Shown: in pieces, positions 10,944 through 21,503 of the stretch
Layout of the letters: every line of letters starts with the position of its first letter
Position numbering within the stretch: position 1 is the first letter of the stretch
Assembly: GCA_028641055.1 (NCBI GenBank)
Contig: CM054058.1
Coordinates: 82,564,020 to 82,628,019 of the forward strand
DNA length: 64,000 nucleotides
Direction: 5' to 3'
Origin: Alopecurus myosuroides
Lineage: Eukaryota; Streptophyta; Magnoliopsida; Poales; Poaceae
Translations under genes and position numbers: made by a program
Notes under the pieces: model-generated
The model's input: the letters and a program-made list of their open reading frames with translations, nothing else
Databases searched by the model: none
Told to the model about the DNA's origin: nothing

Positions 10944-11078
10944 GGGGGGAGTCCTTGTCCAAGAGGGGATCAAAAATCCCTTCCTAGAGCAACATGGACG
11001 AGATTTGCGAGATCTGGTGGCTAGGGAGCGGTAGGAGGAGGAAATGTGGGAAAGGAAACCTCTCCCGTGCGTGCACAA

Positions 11079-11260
11079 CCTTTTATAGGCGGAAACTGCC
11101 AACCCCGGAATGGTCCGGAGCGAATCCAGCCGGACCGGAATTATTCCAGAAGTCCCGGATTGATTCCGACTGGGTTAGAAATCGAGCAATTCCGGATTAG
11201 TTCTGGCCTACTCGGATTTGATTCGAGATTTCCGGATTCGATCTGGATTTGACCAGAATA
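11079..11260 (-). promoter_or_regulatory. Internal LTR-like promoter of A (predicted)
   Basis: On the minus strand a TATA box CTATAAAAGG (11088-11079) lies 136 bases upstream of the predicted ATG. Immediately upstream (11095-11260) is a run of TCCGGA, CCGGAATTATTCC and TTCCGGATT half-palindromes of the same kind as those just upstream of the TATA box in the LTR of A (6060-6310). This pairing of modules and TATA suggests a second promoter that would drive the accessory ORF. Confidence 0.5.
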
Positions 11261-11676
11261 TTGAAGTGAGAACCAACTAAGAGCAATGTGTCTTAGTGTG
11301 GAGTAAGTCATATGCATATAGATGAACATAGGAGATAGAAGAGCAGCAAGGAAACACAAGGGGTTATAATTTCCAAGTTTTACTCCTTGTCAAAGACACA
11401 AACAAGAGGAAAATATTAACAAGGAGTAGTGTTCGGAGAAACAAACATAAGCTTGAAAAACTCAAATGCAATCAACTAAGAACCAACTCTTCAAAATAAG
11501 AGGTTGGTGGCCTAAGCCACCATGTAAGATATCATGGTATGACACCGCGAAGATATATCTTGGGTGCATTGCAAATACTCGACATTCAAGCTCCCGATTC
11601 AACATTAGAAATAGAGAGATAATTTTTTTTTCTTTGGGCATAATGGGGGAGGAATAACCCGATGTGTTAGGAGAAC

Positions 11677-11690
11677 ACTCCCCCTATGTC
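11677..11690 (-). promoter_or_regulatory. PPT-like motif after pol of A
   Basis: Minus-strand GACATAGGGGGAGT lies 56 bases after the likely pol stop (TGA at 11746-11748). B has GACATAGGGGGAGCGT at the same 56-base distance from its pol stop. The conservation of motif and spacing suggests function. Confidence 0.55.
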
Positions 11691-11745
11691 CATGCCTACA
11701 CCTAAACCCAAACAAGTCTCAACTATAGGGGTGTGTGCAAGATCC

Positions 11746-13150
11746 TCAAGTCAAACTCCTAGAATCGATGATATTTAGCTCATTCCTCAAGAACATGAAT
11801 TTTTCATCATCGAGTGGCTTCGTGAAGATGTCTGCGAGATTATCTTTGGTGGGGACACATGCTAGCTCAATATCACCTCTTGCCACATGATCCCGGACGA
11901 AATGATGACGAATCTCAATATGCTTCGTCCTTGTGTGTTACACAGGGTTGTAGGCGATCTTGATGGCACTTTGATTGTCACACATGAGAGGCACCTTATC
12001 CAAGTGAACATTTTATTCTTTGAGGGTTTGCCTCATCCATAGCAATTGGGTGCAAGCACTAGCGGCCTCCACAGACTCGGCTTCGATGGTGGAGAGACAT
12101 ATATAATTTTGCTTCTTGGAAGACCAACTCACCAAGGACCTACCAAGAAATTGGCAACCCCGGAAGTACACTTCCTATCATCTTGATCACTGGCCCAATC
12201 CGAGTCCGTGTAGCCCTTGAGAGAAAATTGTGCCCCCTTTGGGTACCACAAACCAAACCTTGAGGTATGAACCAAATACCGAAAGATCCTATGGACCGCC
12301 ACCAAGTGGCTTTCCTTGGGAGCCGCTTGGTACCTTGCACACACACCTACACTCAAAACGATATCGACCCTAGATGCACAAAGGTAAAGCAAAGAACCAA
12401 TTATAGAACAATACAACTTTTGGTCCACATCTTTACCATCCGAATTGCGCTTGAGTTGGCATTTGACTTTCATACGAGATGGCTTCTCTTTTGCACCTTG
12501 GAAATTAAACCTCTTGAGCAATCTTGGGTGTATCTGGATTGACAAATGAAAGTCCCACGAGCCAATTTCTTGATCTCAAAGCCAAGGAAGAATTTAAGCT
12601 CTCCCATCATAGACATCTCAAAACTGTCAGTCATAAGCTTTGAGAACTCATTATTAAAAGCTTGATTAGTTGAGCCAAAGATAATATCATCCACATAGAG
12701 TTGGCATATGAAAATCTCTCCCTTTACAATCTTTGTGAAAACGCTGGGGTCGATCTTCCCAACTTAAAACCCACGGTCTTCCAACAACTCTCTAAGGCTC
12801 TCATACCATGCACATGGTGCTTGTTTAAGTCTATAGAGCTCCTTATCGAGCTTGTAGACATGGTTAGAGAAGTTTAGGTTCTCGAACCTCGGAGGTTGCT
12901 TAACATATAACTCTCCTTTTAGTGCACCATTTAGAAAAGCACTCTTGACATCCATTTGTTGCAATTTGAAATTATGCGAAGATGCATATGCAAGAAGGAT
13001 AGAGATGGACTCAAGGCGAGCCACGTGAGAATATGTTTCATCAAGTCAATGCCTTCCACTTGAGTGTATCCTTGAGCCACCAATCTTGCCTTGTTCCTTA
13101 TTAAAATGCCATGATCATCTTGTTTGTTCTTGAATATCCACTTAGTTCCA
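11746..13150 (-). pseudogene. Copia reverse transcriptase and RNase H of A
   Basis: Minus-strand frames show [40 protein letters not shown] and LDKELYRLKQAPCAWYESL (13024-12764), the catalytic MDDIIFGST box at about 12690-12665, then RNase H with SLLYLCASRVDIVLSVGVCA and YTDSDWASDQDDRKCTSG (12545-12129). The RNase H tail continues frameshifted through TKHIEIRHHF-like and LADIFTKPLD-like sequence to about 11746. At least three frame breaks are visible, so no intact polymerase is made. Confidence 0.85.
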
Positions 13151-13176
13151 ATAACGTTGTGGCAATCCTTGGGATT

Positions 13177-14413
13177 TTAAATTAACTTCCAAACTTCATT
13201 GCACTCAAAGTTATTGAGCTTATCATGCATAGCTTCAACCCAATCGGAGTCCTCAAGAGATTCAAACACTTTCTTTGGTTCCACCATAGATACGTGAGCT
13301 TGATGCTCAGTAAACTTAGCCAATTGCTTTCTTGTGCATATTCTAGCTTGACTATCTTCGAACACTGTGTTGTTTGATGCATCAATTCGTTTCAAAGCTC
13401 TTCTAATACTTCTAGCAAGACGGGCTTCAATCCCCACATTATTGCGAGGAGGAATCACTTGATCATGTTGATCATTTGGGTCCCCGTCTTGACCCAGTTG
13501 TTGGCCTTGATCATCATCATCATAAATATCCACACTAGTTTCAACTTGAGGTGCGGAGGATGAAGAAGGCTTATCTTGTCCTTGACCTTGACTAGATTGA
13601 ATGATAGGAGTGGTTGCATCTTGCATAGTAACTTGGTCAATAAGAGGAGTGTCTTTAACATGTTCTTGGGTCGGTGCATCACTTAGCTCCTTGGCTTCTC
13701 CTTCTATTGTAGCGGAGGGCTCCACTTGAGTAGAGCATAGTTCTACTTGAGTTGCCATAAGGTGTCCCTAAATGGGGCGGAAAATCCCACACCAATCCTT
13801 CCTATGGCTTCTTGAGGCATTTTAAGATCTACATTAGAAACATGAAATTGCGCCACTTGGGATTCATCATTTTCCTTGAAAACCACACTACAAGATTCCA
13901 TGATAATCCGTGAGGCTTTGTCAAAGACTATATAAGTGTGGGATTCGGCACCGTAACCAACAAATATACCCTCAACAGTTTTAGATTGGAATTTAGACAA
14001 CCGAACACCCTTGATCAAATAGAAGCACTTACAGCCGAACACACGGAAGTAGGATACGTTGGGTTTATTGCCGGTTAGGATCTCATATGAAGTCTTGTCC
14101 AAGCCCTTGCGGATGTAGAGGTGGTTGGAGGAGTGGAATGCAGTGTATATGGCCTCGTCCCATAGATATTGGGATAAGAATACTCCGCCAACATGGTCCT
14201 TGCCATATCCATGAGAGTTCGATTCTTTGTTTTGGCAACACCATTTTGTTGAGGCGTGTATGCGGCGGAATATTTATGTCGAATACCTTCATCACAAAGG
14301 AACTCACTAAAAATGTAGTTCTTGAACTCTGTGCCATTGTCACTCCTAATAGCCATGATTGGGACATTGTGTTGACGTTGCACTTGATTGGGGAAGTCGA
14401 TGATGGTTTGTTG
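13177..14413 (-). pseudogene. Integrase C-terminal half and linker of A
   Basis: From the GRF insertion at 14414 the minus strand resumes integrase with QQTIIDFPNQVQRQHN, the second catalytic Asp in IRSDNGTEFKN and the catalytic-Glu region PQQNGVAKTKNRTL. The usual sequence is NGVAERKN, so the catalytic Glu is replaced by Lys. The C-terminal domain follows (YFRVFGCKCFYLIKG, SKTVEGIFVGYG), then a long hydrophilic linker with DQGQ and acidic stretches (13758-13177). The frame breaks near 14100 and 13745. Confidence 0.8.
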
Positions 14414-15029
14414 GCTAGACATCATCATGCCAAGAAACATTGCAAATAAAACTGAAAAAACCCAAATCATCAATAGATTGTGGCCAGAATCTTGAATCTT
14501 GCCTTCATGAGCAGGTTTTCCAGCAGCTTCATCAGCACCTTCTTTGTGTACCCCTTGCCGCAGCACCTGATCTAGCTTCTGCCTTAGTGCACTTATCTCT
14601 TCCTGCAATGTGCTATTCTCGTCCTTCTCTCTAAATACTCCATTACGCAGTTGAAGAACCACTTGTTCGAGGAATTCTGTCCATTCCGGGTCATGCCATG
14701 AGAACTTTCCACAACCGTAAGTAATGTTATACTTCCGCAACCAAAATAAGATAAAATTTAACCAAAAGAAAAATCTTGCAACCAAACTGAAACTAAAGAA
14801 CGAATCTTTACCAAGCGTCTTTCGCATTTCAGGAATCTCCAGCCTGGATTATGGTCGGTCCAAGAAATCCACATGGCCATCTTCAAACCGCACATAAATT
14901 TTGTTTCATTGGAGTGGTCCAAGGCCACCGGAGTGTATGGGATAGGTTTGCGGCGGCGAGGAGGAAACCCCCTTCGAACGACGAGCACGAACTCTCGCTG
15001 CTAGCGGCCATGCTTTCCCTGCGCGCCAT
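14414..15029 (-). pseudogene. GRF-type zinc-finger gene fragment with intron
   Basis: Exon 1 starts at an ATG at 15029 or 15011, a Ser-rich start broken by a one-base shift near 14975. It then reads FPPRRRKPIPYTPVALDH and MAMWISWTDHNPGWRFLKC, the first half of a plant GRF zinc finger. An 80-base intron (14811-14732, GTAAAG to AG) splices in phase 0 to YNITYGCGKFSWHDPEW, the second half. A coiled coil (KDENSTLQEEISALRQKLDQ) and a hydrophobic segment (LLMIWVFSVLFAMFLGMMM) follow, as in many grass GRF proteins of unknown function. The reading then runs in frame into the integrase of A. Retention of the intron means it was captured as DNA. Confidence 0.75.
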
Positions 15030-15614
15030 GTGAGACAGGGGAGACATGTAAGAACCCTAGAATCGCCAAGGGAGAAAGAGGAGAGGAAAATTTAGCTGTG
15101 CGCTCTCGTCAGCGGCAGCGGTGTGGTAACGGCGGAGGATTTACGGCAGCGGCGGCGGAGGATTGACCGCAGTGGCTTTCAGTGGTGTGGTCGAGTTATT
15201 TAATTGGTATGTTCAGCTGTGTCAACGGCTAAATTGGGTCCCACAGTAACAACGGCTAAATTGGGTCCCACGGTGCACATGGCCTGAAGGTTGGGCCAGG
15301 CACCAAGGGCGTGGTCGTAGCCAGTCAAAGCAGTCAAACAGGGCAGGATGTGTGGCCCCAAGAAAAATTTGCGATGTTCTACGTGACCAGGAAAGTTTCG
15401 TCGAAGTCAACTAGGCTCTTAGTGGGCTACTGGGCCGGAGACGAAAATCCGCAACGTAAAACTAGCAAAAAGTCGGGCAAAACCAGTCTACGACGGACCA
15501 AACCAATACGTCGAGAGAAAACTCCACTTTTCAGCCATTCGCGACGGAAACACTCGACGTTATCAAAACGTGCGGGTCAAAACATTCCGGATCGCGCGGA
15601 ATTTGGTATTGTGG
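14414..15614 (-). other. Insertion carrying a captured host-gene fragment
   Basis: A 1.2-kb block splits the integrase of A between FFKMKSE and QQTIIDF. It holds a two-exon GRF zinc-finger gene piece plus about 580 bp of GC-rich upstream sequence, including two tandem copies of AACGGCTAAATTGGGTCCCA (15228 and 15254). I found no inverted ends or clean duplication, so Pack-MULE, Helitron or plain filler capture cannot be told apart. The minus-strand end reads CTAG, which would fit a Helitron, but the flanking A/T target is missing. Confidence 0.7.
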
Positions 15615-16380
15615 GTCTCACTCTTCATCTTGAAGAAATAAACCCAAGTGTATCTCGAATAGTCATCGACAATCACCAAGCAATACTTCTTGCCCCCAAG
15701 AGTTGCCTCGGGCACGGCATCAAAGAGATCAACATGTAGAAGCTCCAAGATACTCTTTGATGAGATAATGGTCTTGCTCTTGTGAGGGTCATCATGCATC
15801 TTTCCTTCAACACACTACTTACAAACGTGATCTTTGGAAAAGGAAACATTTTCTTTTAGTCTGAGGATAAGGCCACATATTTGAAGACTTCACAAAGTTC
15901 TCATGTTGACATGGGATAAGCGGTGATGCCACAACCACCCACGTCCGCCTTTCTGAAAAGATAGATCACTTGAGAGTTGGAGGACTTCGAAAAGTCCACC
16001 ACAATCAACTCATTTTTGAAATGTCCCACGGATGCGACGTCAAGAGTCTTGCTCCTCAAAAAGACCACAATATTTTCATCAAAGAAGACGGAGAAAACCA
16101 TCTTCCCAAGAGAAGGAACTAAAAGTAAATTGAAACCAAGGGATTCGACAAGCATGATATCCACGATAGTGACATCGGGAGCAATCACGACCTTTTGTCG
16201 AAACCCGATAATTATACTTGGACTTGTCTCCATCTGTCACGGACGCAACATTTGTATTAGGGCGCAACTCCGTCACAAGTTCTTTGCTTCTGGTCATATG
16301 GTTAGTGACTTAGTGCATCCACTATCAATTATCCATTTAGACCCACCAGAAGCATAGTCTTACAGGAAATCATTGACTAG
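15615..16380 (-). pseudogene. Pre-integrase region and integrase N-terminal half of A
   Basis: Minus-strand frames show the protease-to-integrase linker (IIIGFRQKVVIAPDVTIVDI, LGKMVFSVFFDENIVVFLRS, FKNELIVVDFSKS at 16233-15901), then the integrase core start LELLHVDLFDAVPEA with the first catalytic Asp, and GGKKYCLVIVDDYSRYTWVY at 15799-15627. The core is cut at 15614 by the captured fragment. The His/Cys finger before the core is largely lost by frame breaks around 15800-15900. Confidence 0.8.
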
Positions 16381-16456
16381 AGTTAGGACCCAAGGAGGGT
16401 CCCCTCACGTTAGCAACAAGGGTCTTTGGAACCCAAATAGTATAGTCAATGTAACC

Positions 16457-18287
16457 TTAAATAGGACCAACATATTTATCTTGCACAACACCATAATAAT
16501 CAACATATAAGAAATGGTGTGTATTGTTAGTTCCCACGGAAATGCTACAAGTAGTGTTGTCCATCATGACACTACCACTCGAAGCAACATTTTTGTCCTT
16601 CTTCTTGTTCTTGTTTTCCTTCTTGGCAACATAGCCAAGACCTTTCTTTCCAACTTGTGGCCTAGGAGCACTCACTTGTGGTCTAGAAACAACCACTTGT
16701 GGACATGAGACCAGAACATTCTCAACTTGAGGGCTCTTTCCCTTGAGCCATGCTAGCTCATCCTTCAACCTAGCATTTTCCTCAATAATATTTGCAGGAT
16801 CACAAGAAGAAGTAGATGCGCTAGGGGTGTTGAATTGATTAAGTTGAGTTTGAAGTTGTTTATGTAACTCTTTGAGGATAAAGTGTTGACTCTCCAAACT
16901 CTCCAAGGTTAGTTTATCATGACAAACCCCAAACTCAACCCTATCCTTTTTAGCCTTTTTATATTTATCAATTGCATGGTCGCGTTCTTTAGTTATCTTA
17001 GCAACAAGTTCATTATGTGACTCTTCAAGAGATTCATTTCCTCCTCAAGAGAAACTCGCCATCATGTTCTTCCTCAAGGGTCATAGAGAGAGATGCTTTC
17101 TCATCCGCACCCCTTCTTTAAATCTCACCTTTCTTCTCAAGAGCTTCATGGGCCTCTCCCAATTGGTTCATGATGAGATCAAAGTATTTCTTGGTCTCTT
17201 TGTGCCAGTTAGACATAAAACGATCCCAAGAGGCAATTTCATTTTCTACTCTAAGACTAGCATTATTAACCAATTTATTTGGAGTCTTAGAGTTGGGAGA
17301 AGGTGATACCTCCGTGGCCTTAGCCATGAAGCACTTGGCATTGGGTTGGGGAAGATTTTCATTGGGGGATTCAAAGAGTGATGAAGATGATGGAGTTGTA
17401 GCAATAGCAAGAGCGTCCACTTCACTTGTGGCTTCTTCTTCTACATCACTTTTGGAATCATACTCCTCTTGAGTTGCAAAAACTTGGTGGGAGACTTATT
17501 GTTGAAGGGTTTCCTCTTGAAATGAGTCTTCTTGTACTCAACCTTGGACTTGTCCTTGCGAATGAGCTTGACGCCATGAAGTTCCCTATTCTCAAAGGGG
17601 CACTCCGCAACAAAATGGTGATTGTCTGAACCATTGTAGGAAGAGCTCACTCTTTAAGTCCCTTCAACATATGCCTTGGCCTTGGATGGGTTCTTCCAGA
17701 ACTTTTGCACTGTAAGAGAAATGACATCTTTGAGCACGGCGTCATATTCTAGATCCTTCAACGGGGCCAAATCCTCAATGAAATCTTCTTGATAATCAAA
17801 CTCCCTTGACACAACCTTGGCCTTCAAAGCAACCAATGCTCCATTGTGCATTCCTAGGGCTTTAGCACGGTTGTCAAGATCATGTTTGGTTTGCACTTGA
17901 TATGAGCACATTTCTTGCATCACTTGGGTTGAGGTCAAAGGAGGCGAAGTGATGTATTCTTTGAATGCTCTTCAAGTCCGTGGGATCAAAAGTCATTAGG
18001 GAAATAATGTACTTCCGCTTGATCCAGGCATCATCAATATTCTTGGCGCCAAGATTGTGGAACGCGGTAGCGAGAGTCTTGAGCCTTCGGTACATATCTT
18101 CATGATTCTCACCATCATGCATATAGAATCCTTCGGCCTCATTGATCAAGGCATCATACCTATTACTTTGCATGCTCTCGTTGCCCACAAACATCACGAC
18201 AAGAGCGTCCCATGTTTCCTTGGCAGTGGAGTATTGTTGAATATGAGGTATGTCTTGGGACCCACGACTTGTTGAATGATTGACAAG
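16457..18287 (-). pseudogene. Gag of A, middle and C-terminal part
   Basis: Continuing from the N-terminal gag at 60310-60822 across the B insertion, the minus strand shows the copia UBN2-type gag core (KETWDALVVMF-like, then NRYDALINEAEGFYMHDGEN, YRRLKTLATAFHNLGAKN) at 18200-17940, and a decayed zinc-knuckle region (NGSDNHHFVAECPFE, 17640-17590) that has lost its first Cys residues. A coiled-coil tail follows (16906-16700: ESQHFILKELHKQLQTQLNQ). Frame changes occur near 17940, 17650, 17440 and 17000. Long coiled-coil gag tails are usual in Sireviruses. Confidence 0.8.
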
Positions 18288-18292
18288 GCGGT

Positions 18293-19633
18293 TGAAAGCT
18301 CATGTCTCCTATGATTATTTTGGTGATAATAACAACGTGGGTATTATTTCTAACCATATGATTTAAGTGTCTACAGATGGCCTCATAAATAATTAACGAT
18401 AATATTCTCGAGGAGTTTCACAAAGGATTTCTGATCAAGATAAAAACTGCAGCCGGATTATTCAGTTTCTGGCCCCGGAATTTTTGGTGGATATAGGCCA
18501 GAATATCCGGGCCCAACACCGTAATATTCCGGCACCTTTTAGTTCTTCAAACGATAAAGTCCTGGCCTCCATCTACCCGCGCACAGAAGCTGGGGCGGAA
18601 ATTTCCCCGGAAATTTCGGGGGCAAATTTCCGGCCCCTTGGTCCTTAGCAGAATTTTGAGGTGTCGCTGGTGCCCGCGCGCAGAAGATGGGGCGGAAATT
18701 TTCCTGGAATATTCCGGGGAAAATATCCGCCCCCTGGTCGTTAGAGAAAATCCAGTGGGTCGCTACTGCCCGCTTGCAGAGATGGGGGCAGATTATTGTC
18801 CGGAAATTTCCGGCCCCGGATTATTCAAAAATCTGCCACCCGGATATTTCAAATATCCGGCCTGACTGCCTCGGAAATTTCCGGTCCTAACCCCAGAATA
18901 TTCCGGCTCTCGTGTGCTGCAACGGTCAAAATTTGGAGGAGGCTATAAATAGATGTCTTCTTCCTCTAGACAGTCAGTTCGTCCATTCCTCTCTCTCCTC
19001 CATTGTTCAAGAGCTCAAAACGCCCATATCTCCTCGATGCCCTTCAAATATCTCATGGAGGAGGCCTAGATCTACCTTTCAACCAAGCCAAAAATTGTTT
19101 TCCCATACCATACATCTTGGGATCTTGTAATCTCTTGGTTGCCTTGCATTCTAGAGAAACCCTAGTGCTTGTAGCTTCCACCTTTTAGCAAGAAGCTTCG
19201 GATTGTTGAGAGCCTCCATCTCACTTGTGGAGTAGCCTCAATCACTTTCAAAGGTTTGGTCAACGCCTTCAAGTCAACCTCATAGTGGCAATGAGAATCT
19301 CCCTCACCGGAGAACCTCAAGGAGAATAAGGTGTGCACAACTGTGCTATTGAGGAGCGCCTAGGTGGCTCCCCACCTCTCCAACGTCGACGTACTTCTTT
19401 TTAGAAGGAACTACGGGAAACATATCCTTGTCTCCGTGTTTTCACTTGTAGTTATCTTGTGCCTTGCATTTACTTCCGTTGCATACTTGTTACTTGTCAC
19501 TTAGGGTGTTTACCTAGTTGCACATCTAGATAACCAAGTTGTTTACTTGCTAAAGCCTCTCTAAATTGAAAAATGGTTAAATTTTGTAGGTCACCTATTC
19601 ACCCCCCCTCTAGTTGAGATTTGTTTACTTTCA
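18293..19633 (+). repeat. 5' LTR of B
   Basis: A 1,341-bp LTR. The U3 (about 18450-18910) is packed with GGAAATTTCC/CCGGAATATTCCGG palindromes. It also has three copies of a module reading about CCCGCGCGCAGAAG followed by GGGGCGGAAATTT (near 18576, 18672 and 18766). The TATA box is CTATAAATAG at 18943. The end of the LTR has the CACCTATTCACCCCCCCTCT block shared with A. Confidence 0.92.
18943..18952 (+). promoter_or_regulatory. TATA box of LTR of B
   Basis: GG-CTATAAATAG follows the palindrome cluster; transcription would start about 30 bases on, in the CTCTCTCC-rich stretch. The identical 10-mer recurs at 56692-56701 ahead of the accessory ORF. Confidence 0.7.
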
Positions 19634-19634
19634 A

Positions 19635-19648
19635 TTGGTATTAGAGCC
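19635..19648 (+). other. Primer-binding site of B (initiator tRNA-Met)
   Basis: TTGGTATTAGAGCC is one base off the usual copia site TGGTATCAGAGCC and starts one base after the LTR end at 19633. This fixes the orientation of B as plus. Confidence 0.88.
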
Positions 19649-19685
19649 TCGGCTCTTATATCGGGCTTAACCTCCTCAGAGTATC

Positions 19686-21503
19686 ATGGTCAACGAAGAT
19701 GATCCCGAATCTTCTAAGGAGCAGCTCTCCAAAATGGTCGAGACTATAGCTAACCTAGAGACAACGGTTGGAACCATCCAATCCCAATTGTCCAAGGTTG
19801 GCTCTAGTGTTGGTTCGGAGGTTTCCTCCATCAAGAAGATGTTGGAGAACATGATGGGTAAACCTAAGGGGCACACGAATTCTCCCCACATCTCCGATGA
19901 GGATAGTTCGGAAGAGGAAACTATTCTGGACGATACCGAAATCGAAGAAAACATTTCCAAAGCTAAGGCGAAAGCCACACAAAAGGCTAAGCCAAGGCAA
20001 TGGAGAATTCGGTGGCTCCAAGTCTCAAACGGCTAATGTTTTGGGGTCCAACTCAAAAGTTCCACCACCTCAAAATTATGGCTCCATCCACCCAATAGTT
20101 TCCATGCCACACATTCTTAATGTTGGACTTCCTCCCATGCTTAACACTAATGAATTCTCTTCTTGGAAGTTTGAAATGGAGTCACATATTTCCGGCTCGT
20201 GCACCGCTTTGTGGAGGAGTGTGATTCATGGGTTTCATCCTCGTGACCCAAGCAACTTGACTCCAAGGGAGGATGTGGAATCTCAACTCAACAAGACCGC
20301 ACTTGTCAACATTCAGAAGGCTCTTCCAAGAGAGCATCTCACTCACATTCGTGGTTGCAAGACCACCACGGAAGCTTGGGACAAGCTTGACACTTTGTTT
20401 TAATAGAATGCTAGCATCCAATCTTCCAAGTATGATGTGGCCATTGAAAAGTCCGAGAACTTCGTTATGCAAGAGGATGAGTCCCCCGAAGAGCTATATA
20501 GAAGATTTGTCACCCTTGCCAACCAATTGAGGGACTTTGGAAAGGAAGATATTTCTGATGAGTGGATAAAGAGGAAAATTGTGAAAGGAATTACACCCTT
20601 TGATAAGAATCTCTCCACTAGCATCTGAACAAGAGAGGACTACAATACTCTCAACTACATTGGTGTTCTTAGCGAGTTCATTGCCATATCTCTATCACAC
20701 AAGAATGCGGATGATGCTCTCGCTTGTTCTAGAGGAATCAGAAAGTCACCCAATCTCGCATTGAAGTCAAAGGCAATGGCTCGAGTTGAAGAAAGTGAAG
20801 AGGAGGATGATGATGAGGAAGACTATGAGGACAGATACACCAAATGCTAACTCTCTTGTAGGTGAAAAGGAGGAAATTATCATGACCTTGGAAAGCCATG
20901 GAGGTCACTCTTGCAATGATAAAGAGCTTGAAAAGGCTCTTGAGAATGAGCGTTTCATTCGTGCCTCTCTTGAGGACAAATTATCTAGTCTTGAAGAAAT
21001 TTTTGCCATGAGTGTCTCAAAGCTTAGGAAAGATAAGGAACAATCTCTTGCTCTTATTGAAACACTTGAAAATGAAGAGTTGAAGCTAGGAATTTCTCAC
21101 GAGGAACTTGTTACTAGTCATGAAATAGTAGAAAAGGGGTTCACGTCTCTTAAAGAAATTCATGACAAGCTAACCAAATCTCATGACAATCTCCTAGCTC
21201 AACAATCAAATAAGAAAGTCATGTCATCCTCGTCTACTAGCATTAGTCCTTTGCTTAGGAATTATTTTGGTGCAACTAATCTTGTAGGAAGTGAAAAGAC
21301 TCTCAATGAGGTGGCTCCTCAAAGAGTCAAGAATGGAAAGGAGGGACTTGGCTATGTAGCTAAGTCAAAGAAGAAGTACAAGAAGAAGAACAAGAAGAAA
21401 GTCACCTCTTCCTCACAAGAAGTGAGATTTGTGAAAGAGGGAGAGGTGATCAAAGAGAAGGAGACCAACACCATTGTGGGTGGTGAAACCTCTAGGGGGA
21501 GCA
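19686..21503 (+). pseudogene. Gag of B
   Basis: Begins MVNEDDPESSKEQLSKMVET at 19686 and has an acidic coiled-coil head. A frameshift near 19990 leads to the copia gag core (NEFSSWKFEMESHISGSCTA, CKTTTEAWDKLDTLF), a TAA at 20401-20403, then SESPEELYRRF-like sequence at 20437-20628. An acidic run near 20776-20845 and a long coiled coil follow (20940-21200: NERFIRASLEDKLSSLEEIF), ending with Lys-rich YKKKNKKKVTSS. The zinc knuckle expected near 20650-20780 is not recognisable. C cuts the frame at 21504, and coding resumes at 44362. Confidence 0.8.

Larger units (their letters stand above)
5342..18287 (-). mobile_element. Sirevirus-type Ty1/copia retrotransposon A, main part
   Basis: Read right to left, this part carries gag, integrase, reverse transcriptase, RNase H, an accessory cassette, the PPT and the 3' LTR. 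The start of gag, the primer site and the 5' LTR lie at 60310-61781 because element B landed inside gag (GCGGT duplicated at 18288-18292 and 60305-60309). The copia gene order, the TGGTATCAGAGC primer site, the AAAAAGGGGGAT polypurine tract and an extra ORF after pol are Sirevirus traits. A Harbinger transposon and a GRF-gene fragment interrupt it. Confidence 0.9.

Noticed and set aside
14414..15614. Helitron end CTAG on the minus strand
   Set aside because: No 5' TC end, no hairpin seen and the flanking bases are not A/T, so the class was left open.
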